Positions 8,536 to 17,503 are shown, counted from the stretch's first letter. The stretch: 59,576 nucleotides of DNA from Lachnospiraceae bacterium UBA7182 (GCA_002491115.1 DKVI01000007.1:1-59576), one strand, 5' to 3'. Translations and numbers: made by a program. Notes: generated by a model from the sequence alone, not told the origin.

Positions 8536-9456
8536 ATGACTTTAACACAGCTGCATTATCTGCTGGTGATCGCAGAGACAAACTCTTTAAATAAGGCTGC
8601 GGAACTTCTATATGTGTCGCAGCCTTCTTTGACCAACGCTATCAAGGAACTGGAAAAAGAGCTGGGTATTACCCTGTTTTACCGGAGCGGAAGAGGGGTC
8701 ACGCTGACCAACGACGGAACAGAATTTCTGCTGCACGCCAAACAGCTTTACGGGCAATATGAGAACATTCTGGAAAAATACGGAAAAGGCGGTTCTTATA
8801 AGAAGAAATTCGGCGTATCCACCCAGCACTATTCGTTCGCGGTAAAGGCGTTTGTGGATATGGCGCGGCAGTTTGACATGTCCAAATATGAATTTGCCAT
8901 CCGGGAGACGAAGACGGCGTCAGTATTAAGCGACGTCAGCACCATGAAAAGCGAGATCGGCGTGTTATACCTGTGCGATTTCAACCGGAAATCCATGAAG
9001 AAGCTTTTAAGTTCCGCGGGCCTGGAATTTCATCATCTGATCGACTGCCAGGCGTATGTGTATATATGGAAGGGACATCCGCTGGCTAAGGAAAAGTCCA
9101 TCTGTTTTGAACAACTGAGAGATTACCCCTGCCTGTCCTTTGAGCAGGGAGATAACAGCTCTTTTTATCTGGCAGAAGAGATCCTGTCCACCAACGAATA
9201 TTCCCGGATGATCAAAGCCAACGACCGGGCTACCATGCTGAACCTGATGGTGGGGCTTAACGGTTATACGCTCTGCTCCGGGATCATCTGCGAGGAACTG
9301 AACGGAGACGATTACCTTGCCGTGCCTTTTGAAGATGATGAGCGGAATCAGAACAGCGTCATGGAAATCGGGTATGTGGTAAGGAAAAACAGTATTTTAA
9401 GCCGGATCGGAGAGCTGTATGTGGAGGAGCTGAAAAAGTGTCTGAATCTTATCTGA
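8536..9456 (+). CDS. LysR family transcriptional regulator
   Basis: 306 aa. N-terminal HTH 'MTLTQLHYLLVIAETNSLNKAAELLYVSQPSL' (split across residues 1-32) and a C-terminal effector domain with the usual 'VYIWKGHPLAKE' strand. It immediately precedes the O-acetylhomoserine sulfhydrylase gene but is separated from it by a strong terminator, so it is its own unit and a natural candidate regulator of sulfur assimilation genes on both sides. Effector unknown (O-acetylserine or O-acetylhomoserine are guesses). Confidence 0.9.
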   Translation: MTLTQLHYLLVIAETNSLNKAAELLYVSQPSLTNAIKELEKELGITLFYRSGRGVTLTNDGTEFLLHAKQLYGQYENILEKYGKGGSYKKKFGVSTQHYSFAVKAFVDMARQFDMSKYEFAIRETKTASVLSDVSTMKSEIGVLYLCDFNRKSMKKLLSSAGLEFHHLIDCQAYVYIWKGHPLAKEKSICFEQLRDYPCLSFEQGDNSSFYLAEEILSTNEYSRMIKANDRATMLNLMVGLNGYTLCSGIICEELNGDDYLAVPFEDDERNQNSVMEIGYVVRKNSILSRIGELYVEELKKCLNLI

Positions 9457-9487
9457 TCAGCCTGCATACATTTGACCCCTGAAAAGA

Positions 9488-9527
9488 ATCCTGTTATAGA
9501 TTCAAACTATAGCAGGATATTTTTTTT
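9488..9527 (+). terminator. Intrinsic terminator after LysR
   Basis: ATCCTG/CAGGAT extended by a G-U pair and TATAG/CTATA gives a 12-bp stem (9488-9499 with 9507-9518), 7-nt loop and eight T. One of the strongest terminators in the window; it separates the LysR from metY. Confidence 0.85.
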
Positions 9528-9612
9528 GCATATTAGACAAATAAAACCTACTATGTTAGTATGTTTACAGAAATCAAAAAACAAAAACGGTAAAAAAACG
9601 GAGGAAATAAAA

Positions 9613-10929
9613 ATGGCAAACAAAAATATCAGGGATTCTAAAAACTGGGCTTTTGAGACAAGGCAGCTGCATATCGGACAGGAACAGGCAGATCCGGTGA
9701 CGGACGCGAGGGCAGTCCCCATCTATGCGTCCACATCCTATGTGTTTCATAATTCCCAGCACGCCGCCGACAGGTTCGGGCTTCGGGACGCGGGAAATAT
9801 TTACGGAAGACTGACGAACCCTACCGAGGACATTTTTGAACAGAGGATCGCGTCTTTGGAAGGCGGTGTGGCAGCGCTGGCAGTGGCTTCCGGAGCGGCA
9901 GCCATTGATTATACATTCCAGGCACTGGCAAAGTCTGGGGAACATATCGTGGCATCCAAGACCATCTATGGCGGAACCTATAACCTGCTGGCGCATACCC
10001 TGCCCTTGACCAACGGCGTAACCACCACTTTCGTGGACCCGGAAGTGGAAGGCTCTTTTGAGGCGGCAATCCAGGAAAATACAAAGGCAATCTTCGTGGA
10101 GACGCTGGGCAATCCTAACTCCAATCTGGTGGACCTGGAAGCACTTGCGAAGGTAGCACATAAACATCAGATTCCTCTGGTGGTGGATTCCACTTTTGCA
10201 ACGCCGTATCTGGTGCGTCCCATCGAGTACGGAGCGGATCTTGTGGTTCATTCGGCGACGAAGTTCATCGGAGGACACGGAACGGCCATCGGCGGCGTGA
10301 TCATTGACAGCGGAAATTTTGACTGGAAGGTATCCGGCAAATATCCGTGGATCTCAGAAGCGAATCCCAGTTATCATGGAGTGTCTTTTTCAGACGCGGC
10401 GGGGGCGGCTGCTTTTGTAACGTACATCCGTGCGGTGATCCTGCGCGACACCGGAGCGACGCTTTCTCCGTTCCATGCGTTTATCTTCCTGCAGGGGCTG
10501 GAAACTTTATCACTGCGTGTGGAGCGCCATGTGAGCAACGCTTTAAAGATCGTGGAATATCTGTCAAAACATCCCCAAGTGGAAGCGGTGCATCATCCGT
10601 CCCTGGAAAGTGAGCCAAGCCACGAGCTGTATAAAAAATATCTGCCCAACGGCGGAGGATCTATCTTTACATTTGAGATCAAGGGAGATGCGAAGACAGC
10701 CCAGACTTTTATTGACAATCTGGCGATCTTCTCTTTGCTGGCCAATGTGGCGGACGTAAAATCGCTGGTTATTCATCCGGCTACCACCACCCACAGCCAG
10801 TGTACAGAAGAGGAACTGCTGGATCAGGGCATTAAACCCAATACGATCCGTCTTTCCATCGGGATTGAGAAAGTGGAAGACCTGATCGCGGCGCTGGAGG
10901 CGGCATTTGAAGCGGTTAAAAAATCATGA
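9613..10929 (+). CDS. metY: O-acetylhomoserine sulfhydrylase (homocysteine synthase)
   Basis: 438 aa from the ATG at 9613 (GGAGGAAATAAAA just upstream); in-frame codons further upstream lie in the terminator region. Cys/Met metabolism PLP enzyme: 'YGRLTNPTEDIFEQRIASLEGG', the PLP lysine in 'VHSATKFIGGHG', and 'SIGIEKVEDLIAALEAA' at the C-terminus. Length and the long 'ISEANPSYHGVSF' insertion fit MetY rather than cystathionine gamma-synthase. It makes homocysteine from O-acetylhomoserine and sulfide, which cyuA upstream could supply. The stop overlaps the start of the response regulator (ATGA), so the two-component system is translated from the same message. Confidence 0.9.
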   Translation: MANKNIRDSKNWAFETRQLHIGQEQADPVTDARAVPIYASTSYVFHNSQHAADRFGLRDAGNIYGRLTNPTEDIFEQRIASLEGGVAALAVASGAAAIDYTFQALAKSGEHIVASKTIYGGTYNLLAHTLPLTNGVTTTFVDPEVEGSFEAAIQENTKAIFVETLGNPNSNLVDLEALAKVAHKHQIPLVVDSTFATPYLVRPIEYGADLVVHSATKFIGGHGTAIGGVIIDSGNFDWKVSGKYPWISEANPSYHGVSFSDAAGAAAFVTYIRAVILRDTGATLSPFHAFIFLQGLETLSLRVERHVSNALKIVEYLSKHPQVEAVHHPSLESEPSHELYKKYLPNGGGSIFTFEIKGDAKTAQTFIDNLAIFSLLANVADVKSLVIHPATTTHSQCTEEELLDQGIKPNTIRLSIGIEKVEDLIAALEAAFEAVKKS

Positions 10930-11597
10930 CGGAACTGTATTATATGGAAGATGATCCGGATATTGCCAGGACAGTGAAAGAATATCTGAAGAAGAAGGGC
11001 TTTCAGGTGACGGTCTTCACTACGCTTGCGCAGGCAAAACAGGCGCTGGCAACACGCGTACCCGCGCTTGTTTTGCTGGATTATACAATGCCGGACGGCC
11101 GGGGGGACAGCCTGTGCCGCTGGATTCGCAGCAATTTAAAAGACCTGCCGGTCATTTTCCTGACAGTCCGGGGAGAATCCCGGGATATTGTTTCAGGTTT
11201 TCAAAACGGCGCCGACGACTATGTGGTAAAGCCTTTTGAGCTGGAAGTGTTGTATTCGAGGATACTGGCGCTGTTAAGAAGGACCGGCAATGTGACTGGG
11301 CAATATCTGTCCTGCGGTGATATCAGAATTGATCAGAACTGCAGGGCGGTTTTCTGGCGTCTGGAAGAAGTCAGTTTAAGCGCGGCGGAATACAGCCTGC
11401 TTTTGTATCTGGTTCAGAACAAAGGAAGGACGGTGACCCGGGAAAAGATACTGGAGCAGGTATGGGACGTGAAGGGAAGCTATGTAAACGACAATACCCT
11501 GACTGTCACCATGAAGCGGCTGCGGGATAAACTGCATAAGCCTGCCTGCTTAAAAACGGTCAGAAGTGTAGGATACCGCATGGAGGATACCATATGA
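10926..11597 (+). CDS. OmpR/PhoB family response regulator
   Basis: 223 aa. Receiver domain residues 1-115 with acidic pair D9/D10, phosphoacceptor D52 in 'LLDYTMPDG', T80 and K102 in 'VVKPFE'; winged-helix DNA-binding domain residues 130-222 ('EYSLLLYLVQNKGRTVTREKI', 'VTMKRLRDKL', 'VGYRME' hallmarks). It overlaps metY by 4 nt and the kinase by 4 nt. Its likely target is the promoter ahead of the ABC transporter at 12648, by analogy with Bce-type modules. Confidence 0.93.
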   Translation: MTELYYMEDDPDIARTVKEYLKKKGFQVTVFTTLAQAKQALATRVPALVLLDYTMPDGRGDSLCRWIRSNLKDLPVIFLTVRGESRDIVSGFQNGADDYVVKPFELEVLYSRILALLRRTGNVTGQYLSCGDIRIDQNCRAVFWRLEEVSLSAAEYSLLLYLVQNKGRTVTREKILEQVWDVKGSYVNDNTLTVTMKRLRDKLHKPACLKTVRSVGYRMEDTI

Positions 11598-12496
11598 ACA
11601 GAGAGTATGTTTGGTTTGCAGCAGGATTCCTGGCGGGAGTCCTGCTTTTTGGCTGCATTTTTTTGTACAGGAAGAGAAAGGAGGCAGTGCGTATTCAGGG
11701 GCTGATTGATTATCTGGAGCAGGTTCCTATGGGAACGGCGTCGATTCTTTCCAGCTTTAAAGAGGACGATTTTTCCAAACTGGAAGACGAGATCTACAAG
11801 ACCGCAACTTTCCTCTATCAGACAAGGGATGCGGCGGTGCAGGCCAAAGACCGCTTTGCCCAAAATCTGTCCAACATCGCCCACCAGATCAAAACGCCGA
11901 TCACTTCCATCTCTTTATCGATACAGATGATGGAACAGGATTTTGACAAAAGCCGTCTGGAGCAGATCAAAAGACAGCTTCTCAGGCTTAGCCGCCTGGA
12001 GGAAGGGCTGCTTGTATTATCCCGCCTGGATGCCGGGACGCTTCTTTTCCAGAAGAAGGAGACAGATGTATTTACCATACTTGTCCTGGCGGCAGATATG
12101 TTACAGGAATTGTTTGACGGATCAGGCACTTCTTTGGATATTCCGGAGCTGGGGCAGATGGCGGTGATGGTAGATCCGGACTGGACCATGGAGGCGGTGA
12201 TGAACCTGATGAAAAACTGTATGGAACATCATAAGGGCGGAACGGTCCACTGTTCCTATGCGCAGAACCCGTTATACACGGAAATTCTGATCCGGGATGA
12301 AGGGGAAGGATTTGCCAGGGAAGATATCCCCCATCTTTTTGAACGGTTCTATCGGGGACAGAATGCGGCAGAGGGCGGCATCGGAATCGGACTGGCACTG
12401 GCAAAAGAAATTGTCGAACGGCAAAACGGAACCATACGGGCAAAAAACAGCCCGGAGGGAGGCGCGTGCTTTGAAATTCGATTTTACAGTCACTAA
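11594..12496 (+). CDS. Sensor histidine kinase
   Basis: 300 aa. One N-terminal membrane segment (residues about 7-25), almost no extracytoplasmic sequence, then a DHp domain with the H-box 'NIAHQIKTPIT' and a HATPase domain with 'NLMKNCMEH' N-box, 'DEGEGFA' and 'GIGIGLALAKEI' G-boxes. Lack of an external sensor domain resembles kinases that read the activity of a partner ABC transporter; here the transporter is encoded next. Partner of the response regulator at 10926. Confidence 0.92.
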   Translation: MNREYVWFAAGFLAGVLLFGCIFLYRKRKEAVRIQGLIDYLEQVPMGTASILSSFKEDDFSKLEDEIYKTATFLYQTRDAAVQAKDRFAQNLSNIAHQIKTPITSISLSIQMMEQDFDKSRLEQIKRQLLRLSRLEEGLLVLSRLDAGTLLFQKKETDVFTILVLAADMLQELFDGSGTSLDIPELGQMAVMVDPDWTMEAVMNLMKNCMEHHKGGTVHCSYAQNPLYTEILIRDEGEGFAREDIPHLFERFYRGQNAAEGGIGIGLALAKEIVERQNGTIRAKNSPEGGACFEIRFYSH

Positions 12497-12497
12497 G

Positions 12498-12525
12498 TTG
12501 TAACTTTCATCTGCTATCATAATAA
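12498..12525 (+). promoter_or_regulatory. Predicted promoter for leader RNA and ABC transporter
   Basis: TTGTAA (12498-12503) and TAATAA (12520-12525) with a 16-nt spacer lie just after the kinase stop. Transcription would begin near 12532, directly before the structured leader at 12541. Hexamers are non-consensus, so an activator such as the upstream response regulator may be needed. Confidence 0.4.
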
Positions 12526-12540
12526 ATGAAAAAACAGCGA

Positions 12541-12628
12541 AGGTCCGGACAGCGGCCAGATTGATTTTCAGGAGCGAAGCGGATGAAAGTCAATCTAGTA
12601 CCGGGCGCTGGTAGGACCGGAGCGGTAC
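12541..12628 (+). ncRNA. Structured 5' leader RNA of ABC transporter, class unknown
   Basis: Nested pairings are visible: GGTCC 12542-12546 with GGACC 12614-12618; CAGCG 12550-12554 with CGCTG 12606-12610; AGATTGA plus TTTTCA 12558-12570 with TGAAAG plus TCAATCT 12584-12596 (13 bp, one G-U). A further pair, GTACCG 12598-12603 with CGGTAC 12623-12628, crosses the outer helix, so it is either a pseudoknot or a mutually exclusive alternative, and it ends 6 nt before the AGGAGG ribosome site at 12635. No T run follows, so control of translation rather than termination is suggested. I do not recognise the class; a ligand-binding or drug-responsive leader is inference. Confidence 0.6.
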
Positions 12629-12647
12629 CTAAATAGGAGGCAGCAGA

Positions 12648-13328
12648 ATGGAGATTTTACGATGTGAGGGAGTCCGGAAAGTATACGGCTCTGGCGGCAG
12701 TCAGGTGACGGCGCTTAACGGGATTGATCTGACAGTGGAAAAAGGAGAATTTACGGCGATTATGGGGGCGTCCGGGTCAGGAAAATCCACGCTTCTGCAT
12801 ATTCTTGGCAGTGTGGACCAGCCCACGGAAGGTAAAGTGATCATAGACGGGACGGATCTTTCCGGCCTGAATCAGACGCAGGCAGCGGTCTTTCGGCGCA
12901 GGAAGGTGGGGCTTGTATACCAGTTTTATAATCTGATTCCTACGCTTACGGTGCGGAAAAACATATGTATGCCCCTGGCTTTGGATAAGAAGAAGCTCAA
13001 TAAAGAATACTTTGAAACAATCGTCGGTTCCCTGGGTATCCAGGATAAACTGGATGCTCTGCCAGGCCAGCTCTCAGGCGGGCAGCAGCAGCGGGTTGCC
13101 ATTGCCCGTTCCCTGATCTACCGTCCGGCGCTGCTTCTGGCGGACGAGCCCACAGGCAACCTGGACCAGAAAAATTCCAAAGAAATTATGGATATGTTAA
13201 AGCTGTCCAACCGCAATCTGAATCAGACGATTCTGTTGATTACCCATGACGAGAAAATCGCCCTGGAGGCAGACCGTATGATTATCATCGAAGACGGACA
13301 GATCATCAGCGATGAGAGGCGGAGGTAA
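12648..13328 (+). CDS. ABC transporter ATP-binding protein (MacB/LolD/BceA-like)
   Basis: 226 aa. Walker A GASGSGKST, signature LSGGQQQR, Walker B 'LLLADEPTGNLD' and H-loop 'LLITHDEK'; the DEPTGNLD form is typical of ATPases that drive FtsX-type permeases in antimicrobial-peptide export or detoxification. Ribosome site TAGGAGG sits at the end of the structured leader. It is followed by the permease with 6 nt between them, forming one transporter unit with the two-component genes upstream. Confidence 0.92.
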   Translation: MEILRCEGVRKVYGSGGSQVTALNGIDLTVEKGEFTAIMGASGSGKSTLLHILGSVDQPTEGKVIIDGTDLSGLNQTQAAVFRRRKVGLVYQFYNLIPTLTVRKNICMPLALDKKKLNKEYFETIVGSLGIQDKLDALPGQLSGGQQQRVAIARSLIYRPALLLADEPTGNLDQKNSKEIMDMLKLSNRNLNQTILLITHDEKIALEADRMIIIEDGQIISDERRR

Positions 13329-13334
13329 TTGGAT

Positions 13335-15512
13335 ATGCGTATAAAAAAGAATCATTCCTTTCCTGTATCCGTACTTGTCGCCGCCTTTATTTCCGCGCTG
13401 CTTTTATCACTTCTGTGTGCTATGTTTTATAATATGTGGAAATACGAGACGGAAAGAATCACACTGGAAGAAGGCGGTTGGCAGAGCCGGATTGCAGGCG
13501 ACTTTGCTCCGGAAGAGATAGAAATCATAAAAAGCTATGCCACCGTAAAAGACGCGGCAGTCAATGAAAAGGAACACGCGGTGGACCTTTATTTTGATCC
13601 CATGAGGGCCGTATTAAAAGATACGCCCCGGATTGCCGGTCTGGTGGGACGTCCCATGGAAAATGTCTCCTATCACCATGGACTTTTGGCCATGTACCTG
13701 ATCCGGGATCCGGAAGATCCGGAGCCGCGGCTGACGTTTCCTTTTTTGCTGCTTATCATGGTGACAGCGTCCCTTTCCCTGATCGTGATCATACACAACG
13801 CGTTTGCAGTATCCATGTATGCGAAGCTCCATCAGATCGGCATATTTTCCAGCGTCGGGGCCACGCCGGGACAGATCAGGCTCTGGCTTTTGCGGGAGGC
13901 GGCCGTTCTGTGTGCGGCGCCGATCCTGGCAGGAAACCTGCTTGGCATCTGGATGAGCAGAATCCTTTTGCACATGACAAACCGTCTTCTGGGAAGCGCT
14001 GCTCCCGGACAGCACGAGTCAGTGTTTGGGTATCATCCGCTGGTCCTGGCGCTGACGCTTTTGGTGACGGTGGCGACTGTCTGGATATCCGCATGGCTGC
14101 CTGCCGGAAAATTAAGCAGGATGACCCCGCTGGAGGCGATTAAAAATACCGGAGAACTTACGTTAAAACGGAGGAACAGCCCCCGTGTGCTTGCCTTTTT
14201 ATTCGGCCTGGAAGGAGAACTGGCCGGAAATGCACTGAAAGCCCAGAGAAAAGCGCTGCGGATGACGTCTTTATCTTTTATCTGCTCTTTTATGGCATTT
14301 ACACTGATGCAGTGTTTTTTTACCATGTCGGGTATCAGTACAAGAGAGACCTATTTTGAAAAATATCTGAATGTCTGGGATGTTATGGTTACTGTAAAAG
14401 ATGAAAAGATAGACTCTTTTGAGGATACGGCCCGGATTCAGGAACTTCCCGGTGTGAAAGAGGCCGTCGTATATCAGAAAGCTATGGCAGAAAGAATGGT
14501 TGCGGAAGATGAGATCAGTGAAGAAATGCGCTTTTTGGGAGGGTTTGCCCATGCCGCCAGGAGCCAGGTGGTAAAGACAGACCAGGGGTGGCTGATCAAC
14601 GCGCCCATTGTCATACTGGACGATACCAGCTTTCTGGTATACTGTGAGCAGACCGGCGCTGCGCCGCGGCTGGACGGCGCGATCATCCGGAATCAGATTC
14701 GCGATGTGACCAGTCCGGATTTTCGGCATCCGAAGTATATGCCCTATATAAAAGATACGGATACAGTAAGCCTGTTAAGACAGGCGGGAAACGAAGAAAT
14801 GACAGCAGAAATCCCGGTCCTGTCTTATACGGCGGAAGTTCCCGCTCTGAGAGAAGAATATGCGTCTTTAGACCCCTATGAGCTGGTGCATTTTGTCCCG
14901 GTGTCTTTATGGAAGGAGATTAAAGGGCAGATCGGGGGGATAGAGAAGGATATTTACATCTGCATCCTCGGCAGAGAGAATGAAACTTTGGAAGCGCTTC
15001 GTGTACTCCAGGATGAAGTCGCCGGTCTGCTTGGCAGGACCCATGCGCTGGAAAGTGAGAACCGTATCCAGGAGAAAGAAACAAACGACAGGCAGATACA
15101 GGGAATGATGGCGGTCTTCGGCGGTTTTTGCGTGCTGCTTGCCCTGATTGGAGTGGGCAATGTATTTTCCAATACACTTGGGTTTGTATATCAGAGGAAG
15201 AGAGAGTTTGCCAGATATATGTCCGTGGGCCTGACGCCGAAGGAGCTGGGAAAGATGTTCTGCATCGAAGCGCTGGTGATCGCGGGGCGCCCGGTCCTTA
15301 TCACATTGCCGCTGGCCGTCGCTGTTGTGGGGTATTTGCTCAGGTTAAGTTATCTGGAGGCCGAGGTGTTTCTTGCTGAGGCTCCGTTTCTGCCGATTGT
15401 CATTTTCATGCTGGCTATCTGGGGCTTTGTGGCGCTGGCTTATTATCTTGGATGGAGGAATGTGCGTAAAATCAGTCTGGCAGATGCTTTGAAAGATGAT
15501 ACGATGATGTAA
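13335..15512 (+). CDS. FtsX-like ABC transporter permease
   Basis: 725 aa from the ATG at 13335 (GGAGG about 10 nt upstream); a TTG two codons earlier is too close to that site. Two FtsX domains: one around residues 130-260 ('FAVSMYAKLHQIGIFSSVGATPGQIR') and one near 580-720 ('VYQRKREFARYMSVGLTPKEL'), separated by a large soluble region of about 250 residues that probably lies outside the cell. This size and layout recall BceB-like permeases of peptide-antibiotic resistance, though the number of membrane segments looks lower than BceB. Substrate unknown. Confidence 0.88.
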   Translation: MRIKKNHSFPVSVLVAAFISALLLSLLCAMFYNMWKYETERITLEEGGWQSRIAGDFAPEEIEIIKSYATVKDAAVNEKEHAVDLYFDPMRAVLKDTPRIAGLVGRPMENVSYHHGLLAMYLIRDPEDPEPRLTFPFLLLIMVTASLSLIVIIHNAFAVSMYAKLHQIGIFSSVGATPGQIRLWLLREAAVLCAAPILAGNLLGIWMSRILLHMTNRLLGSAAPGQHESVFGYHPLVLALTLLVTVATVWISAWLPAGKLSRMTPLEAIKNTGELTLKRRNSPRVLAFLFGLEGELAGNALKAQRKALRMTSLSFICSFMAFTLMQCFFTMSGISTRETYFEKYLNVWDVMVTVKDEKIDSFEDTARIQELPGVKEAVVYQKAMAERMVAEDEISEEMRFLGGFAHAARSQVVKTDQGWLINAPIVILDDTSFLVYCEQTGAAPRLDGAIIRNQIRDVTSPDFRHPKYMPYIKDTDTVSLLRQAGNEEMTAEIPVLSYTAEVPALREEYASLDPYELVHFVPVSLWKEIKGQIGGIEKDIYICILGRENETLEALRVLQDEVAGLLGRTHALESENRIQEKETNDRQIQGMMAVFGGFCVLLALIGVGNVFSNTLGFVYQRKREFARYMSVGLTPKELGKMFCIEALVIAGRPVLITLPLAVAVVGYLLRLSYLEAEVFLAEAPFLPIVIFMLAIWGFVALAYYLGWRNVRKISLADALKDDTMM

Positions 15513-15572
15513 AGAAGGAGCTTTATATAGTATAATCAGGTTGATTTCTGTAGAAAAGGAGTTGGATAGCAG

Positions 15573-16149
15573 ATGAAACAATATATAGTGGACGCGTTTA
15601 CCAGTAAAGTAGCAGGATGCTTATCATCTGCAGTGGTTTACGCCGGGCGGAGAGATCGATTTGTGCGGGCATGCGACGCTGGCCTGCATGTATGTTATTT
15701 TCCGGTTTTATGAGACAGACTGGGACAGCGTCGATTTTCTGACAAAAAGCGGAAAGCTGACAGTCAGAAGTGCGCCCGGTGGAAGTATGGAGGGGGAGCG
15801 ATCTTGCCTGCGTCCTGGAGGATGTGTAGCAGGTTTTGGAAGTGTCGCCGGACTGGCAAAGGTAAAATCTTTAGATGGCCTTTTGCTTCATCTGACTGCC
15901 AGAGGAACAGAGTATGACTGCGTCAGCAGAAGCTTTGCGCCGAAACTGAATGTGGCGGAAGATCCGGTATGCGGATCAGGACATTGCCATATAGTTCCCT
16001 ATTGGAGACAGATACTTGGAAAAGAAAAGATAACCGCATATCAGGCATCCGCACGCAGCGGTATTTTGTATTGCAGAATGGAAGGCGACAGGGTAGTCTT
16101 AGGAGGAAAAGCGGCGTTGTACGCGATTTCTGATATTTGTGTCAAATAA
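15573..16149 (+). pseudogene. Degenerate phenazine biosynthesis PhzF-like epimerase
   Basis: The ATG at 15573 opens MKQYIVDAFTSKVAG, the typical PhzF N-terminus, but about 50 expected codons are missing and the frame shifts near 15617. The conserved 'WFTPGGEIDLCGHATLA' then appears in another frame from about 15640. Further on, the middle region is reduced and shows an in-frame TAG (about 15826) and another shift before the C-terminal half resumes ('SRSFAPKLNVAEDPVCGSGHCH', split; 'SARSGILYCRMEGDRV'). PhzF-family proteins are isomerases with a DapF-like fold. With at least two shifts, a stop and two deletions, no working enzyme can be made. A TATAAT-bearing promoter region (about 15528-15535) survives. 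Confidence 0.85.
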
Positions 16150-16414
16150 AACGAGCATATTTTTCCTCTCTTGCATCTTCCAGTTCCTGCTTGTAATCAA
16201 AATCTTCAGGCAATGTTCCGGCAAATGCCATAAGGCCTTGAAATCCCTTTAGTCTTTTTGCCTTCTCCGTGTTGGAAGCTATATTTTCTTCAGCGGGAAT
16301 GAAGATATCACTGTCGGATTGCGAATTTACAAAGCGTATATACATATAGGCCGCTTCTAATTTGCGCTCTGGCATTTTCTGTAATAGCCCAATTGCTTTT
16401 TCTAAAGTTGACAT
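16142..16414 (-). CDS. Small antitoxin-like protein
   Basis: 90 aa, helical and acidic, starting 'MSTLEKAIGLLQKMPERKLEAAYMY' (in part) and ending 'PEDFDYKQELEDAREEKYARF'. This layout, an N-terminal module for dimerisation or DNA binding followed by an acidic helical tail, is common in RelB/DUF2281-like antitoxins. No toxin gene follows; the 3' end abuts the phzF pseudogene by 8 nt, so a partner may have been lost. AGGAGGAAT precedes the start. The assignment rests on overall pattern only. Confidence 0.6.
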   Translation of the reverse strand: MSTLEKAIGLLQKMPERKLEAAYMYIRFVNSQSDSDIFIPAEENIASNTEKAKRLKGFQGLMAFAGTLPEDFDYKQELEDAREEKYARFI

Positions 16415-16739
16415 AGGTATTCCTCCTGAAAATTAGAATGATACATTCCAATTTTAATCTGATCTGCAGGGAATGTCAAGAATCACATTTTTTAATAGTC
16501 ATACATAATATAGCTGAAAAATTTGATGTGCTTTCTGAAAACTTTGCTATACAATGCGAAGAAGTAAATGTTTGCCGTTTTCACTATCGTCTAATGATGA
16601 AAATATCGCCATTGGCGATAAAAATGGCGATAATTATAGTGATAGAAGCAAAATTTTGTTATTATTAGAAAAAGAACCAGATATCACAGCAAAGAAAATA
16701 AGTGAGTAAACGGAAATATTTGTGTGGAGGCCGGATAAG
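16415..16739. other. Intergenic region with decayed gene fragment
   Basis: 325 bp without an intact gene. In the plus frame ending at TAA 16707-16709, residues read 'DRSKILLLLEKEPDITAKKISE', split as seen at 16645-16706, which resembles the C-terminal winged-helix tail of ALBA/AAA_4-type ATP-binding regulators; the rest is missing. No start codon with a ribosome site precedes it. The remainder is AT-rich and probably carries the divergent promoters. Confidence 0.35.
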
Positions 16740-17408
16740 ATGAATGATTTAGACACTGTAATTTTTGCCTGTAGTTCCCTGGAAAAATACGTTATGGACG
16801 CCCAGAAGAAGATGATGACGTCCTCTCCTGTTATTCTGCTGGATAAGGCAAATCATGTAGAACCGCCGGCGATGAAAAAATGTATCATCGCCGCTGAAAA
16901 CGACCTGCCGGAAACCGTTGAAACTGTTCTGGTTGCCATGGGATTTTGCGGAGGAGCCCTGGATTCCGTTTCATTTTCCCGGCGTTTTGTGATTCCCCGT
17001 GTGGATGACTGCGTCTCCTTAATGCTTCAGACGAATGATACATACAACCCGAATCCCAAGGAAGCAGGTCATTTATATATGATGGAACAGAACCCGGAGG
17101 ATTTTTCCTTTGCAAAAATGTTTCAGGACAATCAGACCGGATATGAGGGGATCAGTCAGGAAACATTGTTCCATCTGTATTTCGATCAGTATACTCATCT
17201 GGATATTGTGGATACCGGTCTGAATGACTGCTATTCGGAAATCTATGTCGAAAAGGCGCAGGAAAATGCGGACTTGATCCATGCGGCGCTGGACTATGTG
17301 CAGGGCAGCAACCGGATGCTGGAAAAACTGGTAAGCGGACAGTGGGACGATCAGTTTCTGGTGGCAGAAGCCGGCCATATCATCAGGCACGGAGATTTTT
17401 TTGGATAA
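16740..17408 (+). CDS. DUF1638 domain protein
   Basis: 222 aa from the ATG at 16740 (TGGAGG 9 nt upstream); a GTG at 16722 overlaps that ribosome site. The family signature is visible: 'FACSSLEKYV' near the start, 'MGFCGGAL' in the middle and 'RRFVIPRVDDCVSLML'. Conserved cysteines suggest metal or corrinoid handling; DUF1638 proteins often sit near methyltransferase/corrinoid genes, but none is here. It ends 41 nt before the promoter of the ROK gene. Function not established. Confidence 0.8.
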   Translation: MNDLDTVIFACSSLEKYVMDAQKKMMTSSPVILLDKANHVEPPAMKKCIIAAENDLPETVETVLVAMGFCGGALDSVSFSRRFVIPRVDDCVSLMLQTNDTYNPNPKEAGHLYMMEQNPEDFSFAKMFQDNQTGYEGISQETLFHLYFDQYTHLDIVDTGLNDCYSEIYVEKAQENADLIHAALDYVQGSNRMLEKLVSGQWDDQFLVAEAGHIIRHGDFFG

Positions 17409-17449
17409 TAGTTTGCAGAGACTTTTTTGACAAAAAAGGAAAAACCTTG

Positions 17450-17482
17450 TTGACAGCAATTATTATAATGATTATAATAATT
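17450..17482 (+). promoter_or_regulatory. Perfect consensus promoter with embedded 25-bp operator
   Basis: TTGACA (17450-17455), a 17-nt spacer and TATAAT (17473-17478) match the sigma-A consensus exactly. Overlaying the spacer and -10 is a perfect palindrome with 12-nt arms around G17470 (17458-17482), rich in A and T. A dimeric repressor bound here would block RNA polymerase; the ROK-family gene starting at 17504 is the obvious candidate, giving negative autoregulation. Confidence 0.8.
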
Positions 17483-17503
17483 ATTGTAAAAAAGGAGGAA
17501 GCT

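Noticed and set aside
9528..9612. Possible SAM riboswitch or T-box before metY
   Set aside because: Only 85 nt lie between the terminator and the start, with no suitable structure.
16438..16668. 76-codon plus-strand frame
   Set aside because: No ribosome site and no resemblance to proteins; a neighbouring frame shows the more convincing ATP-binding regulator relic.
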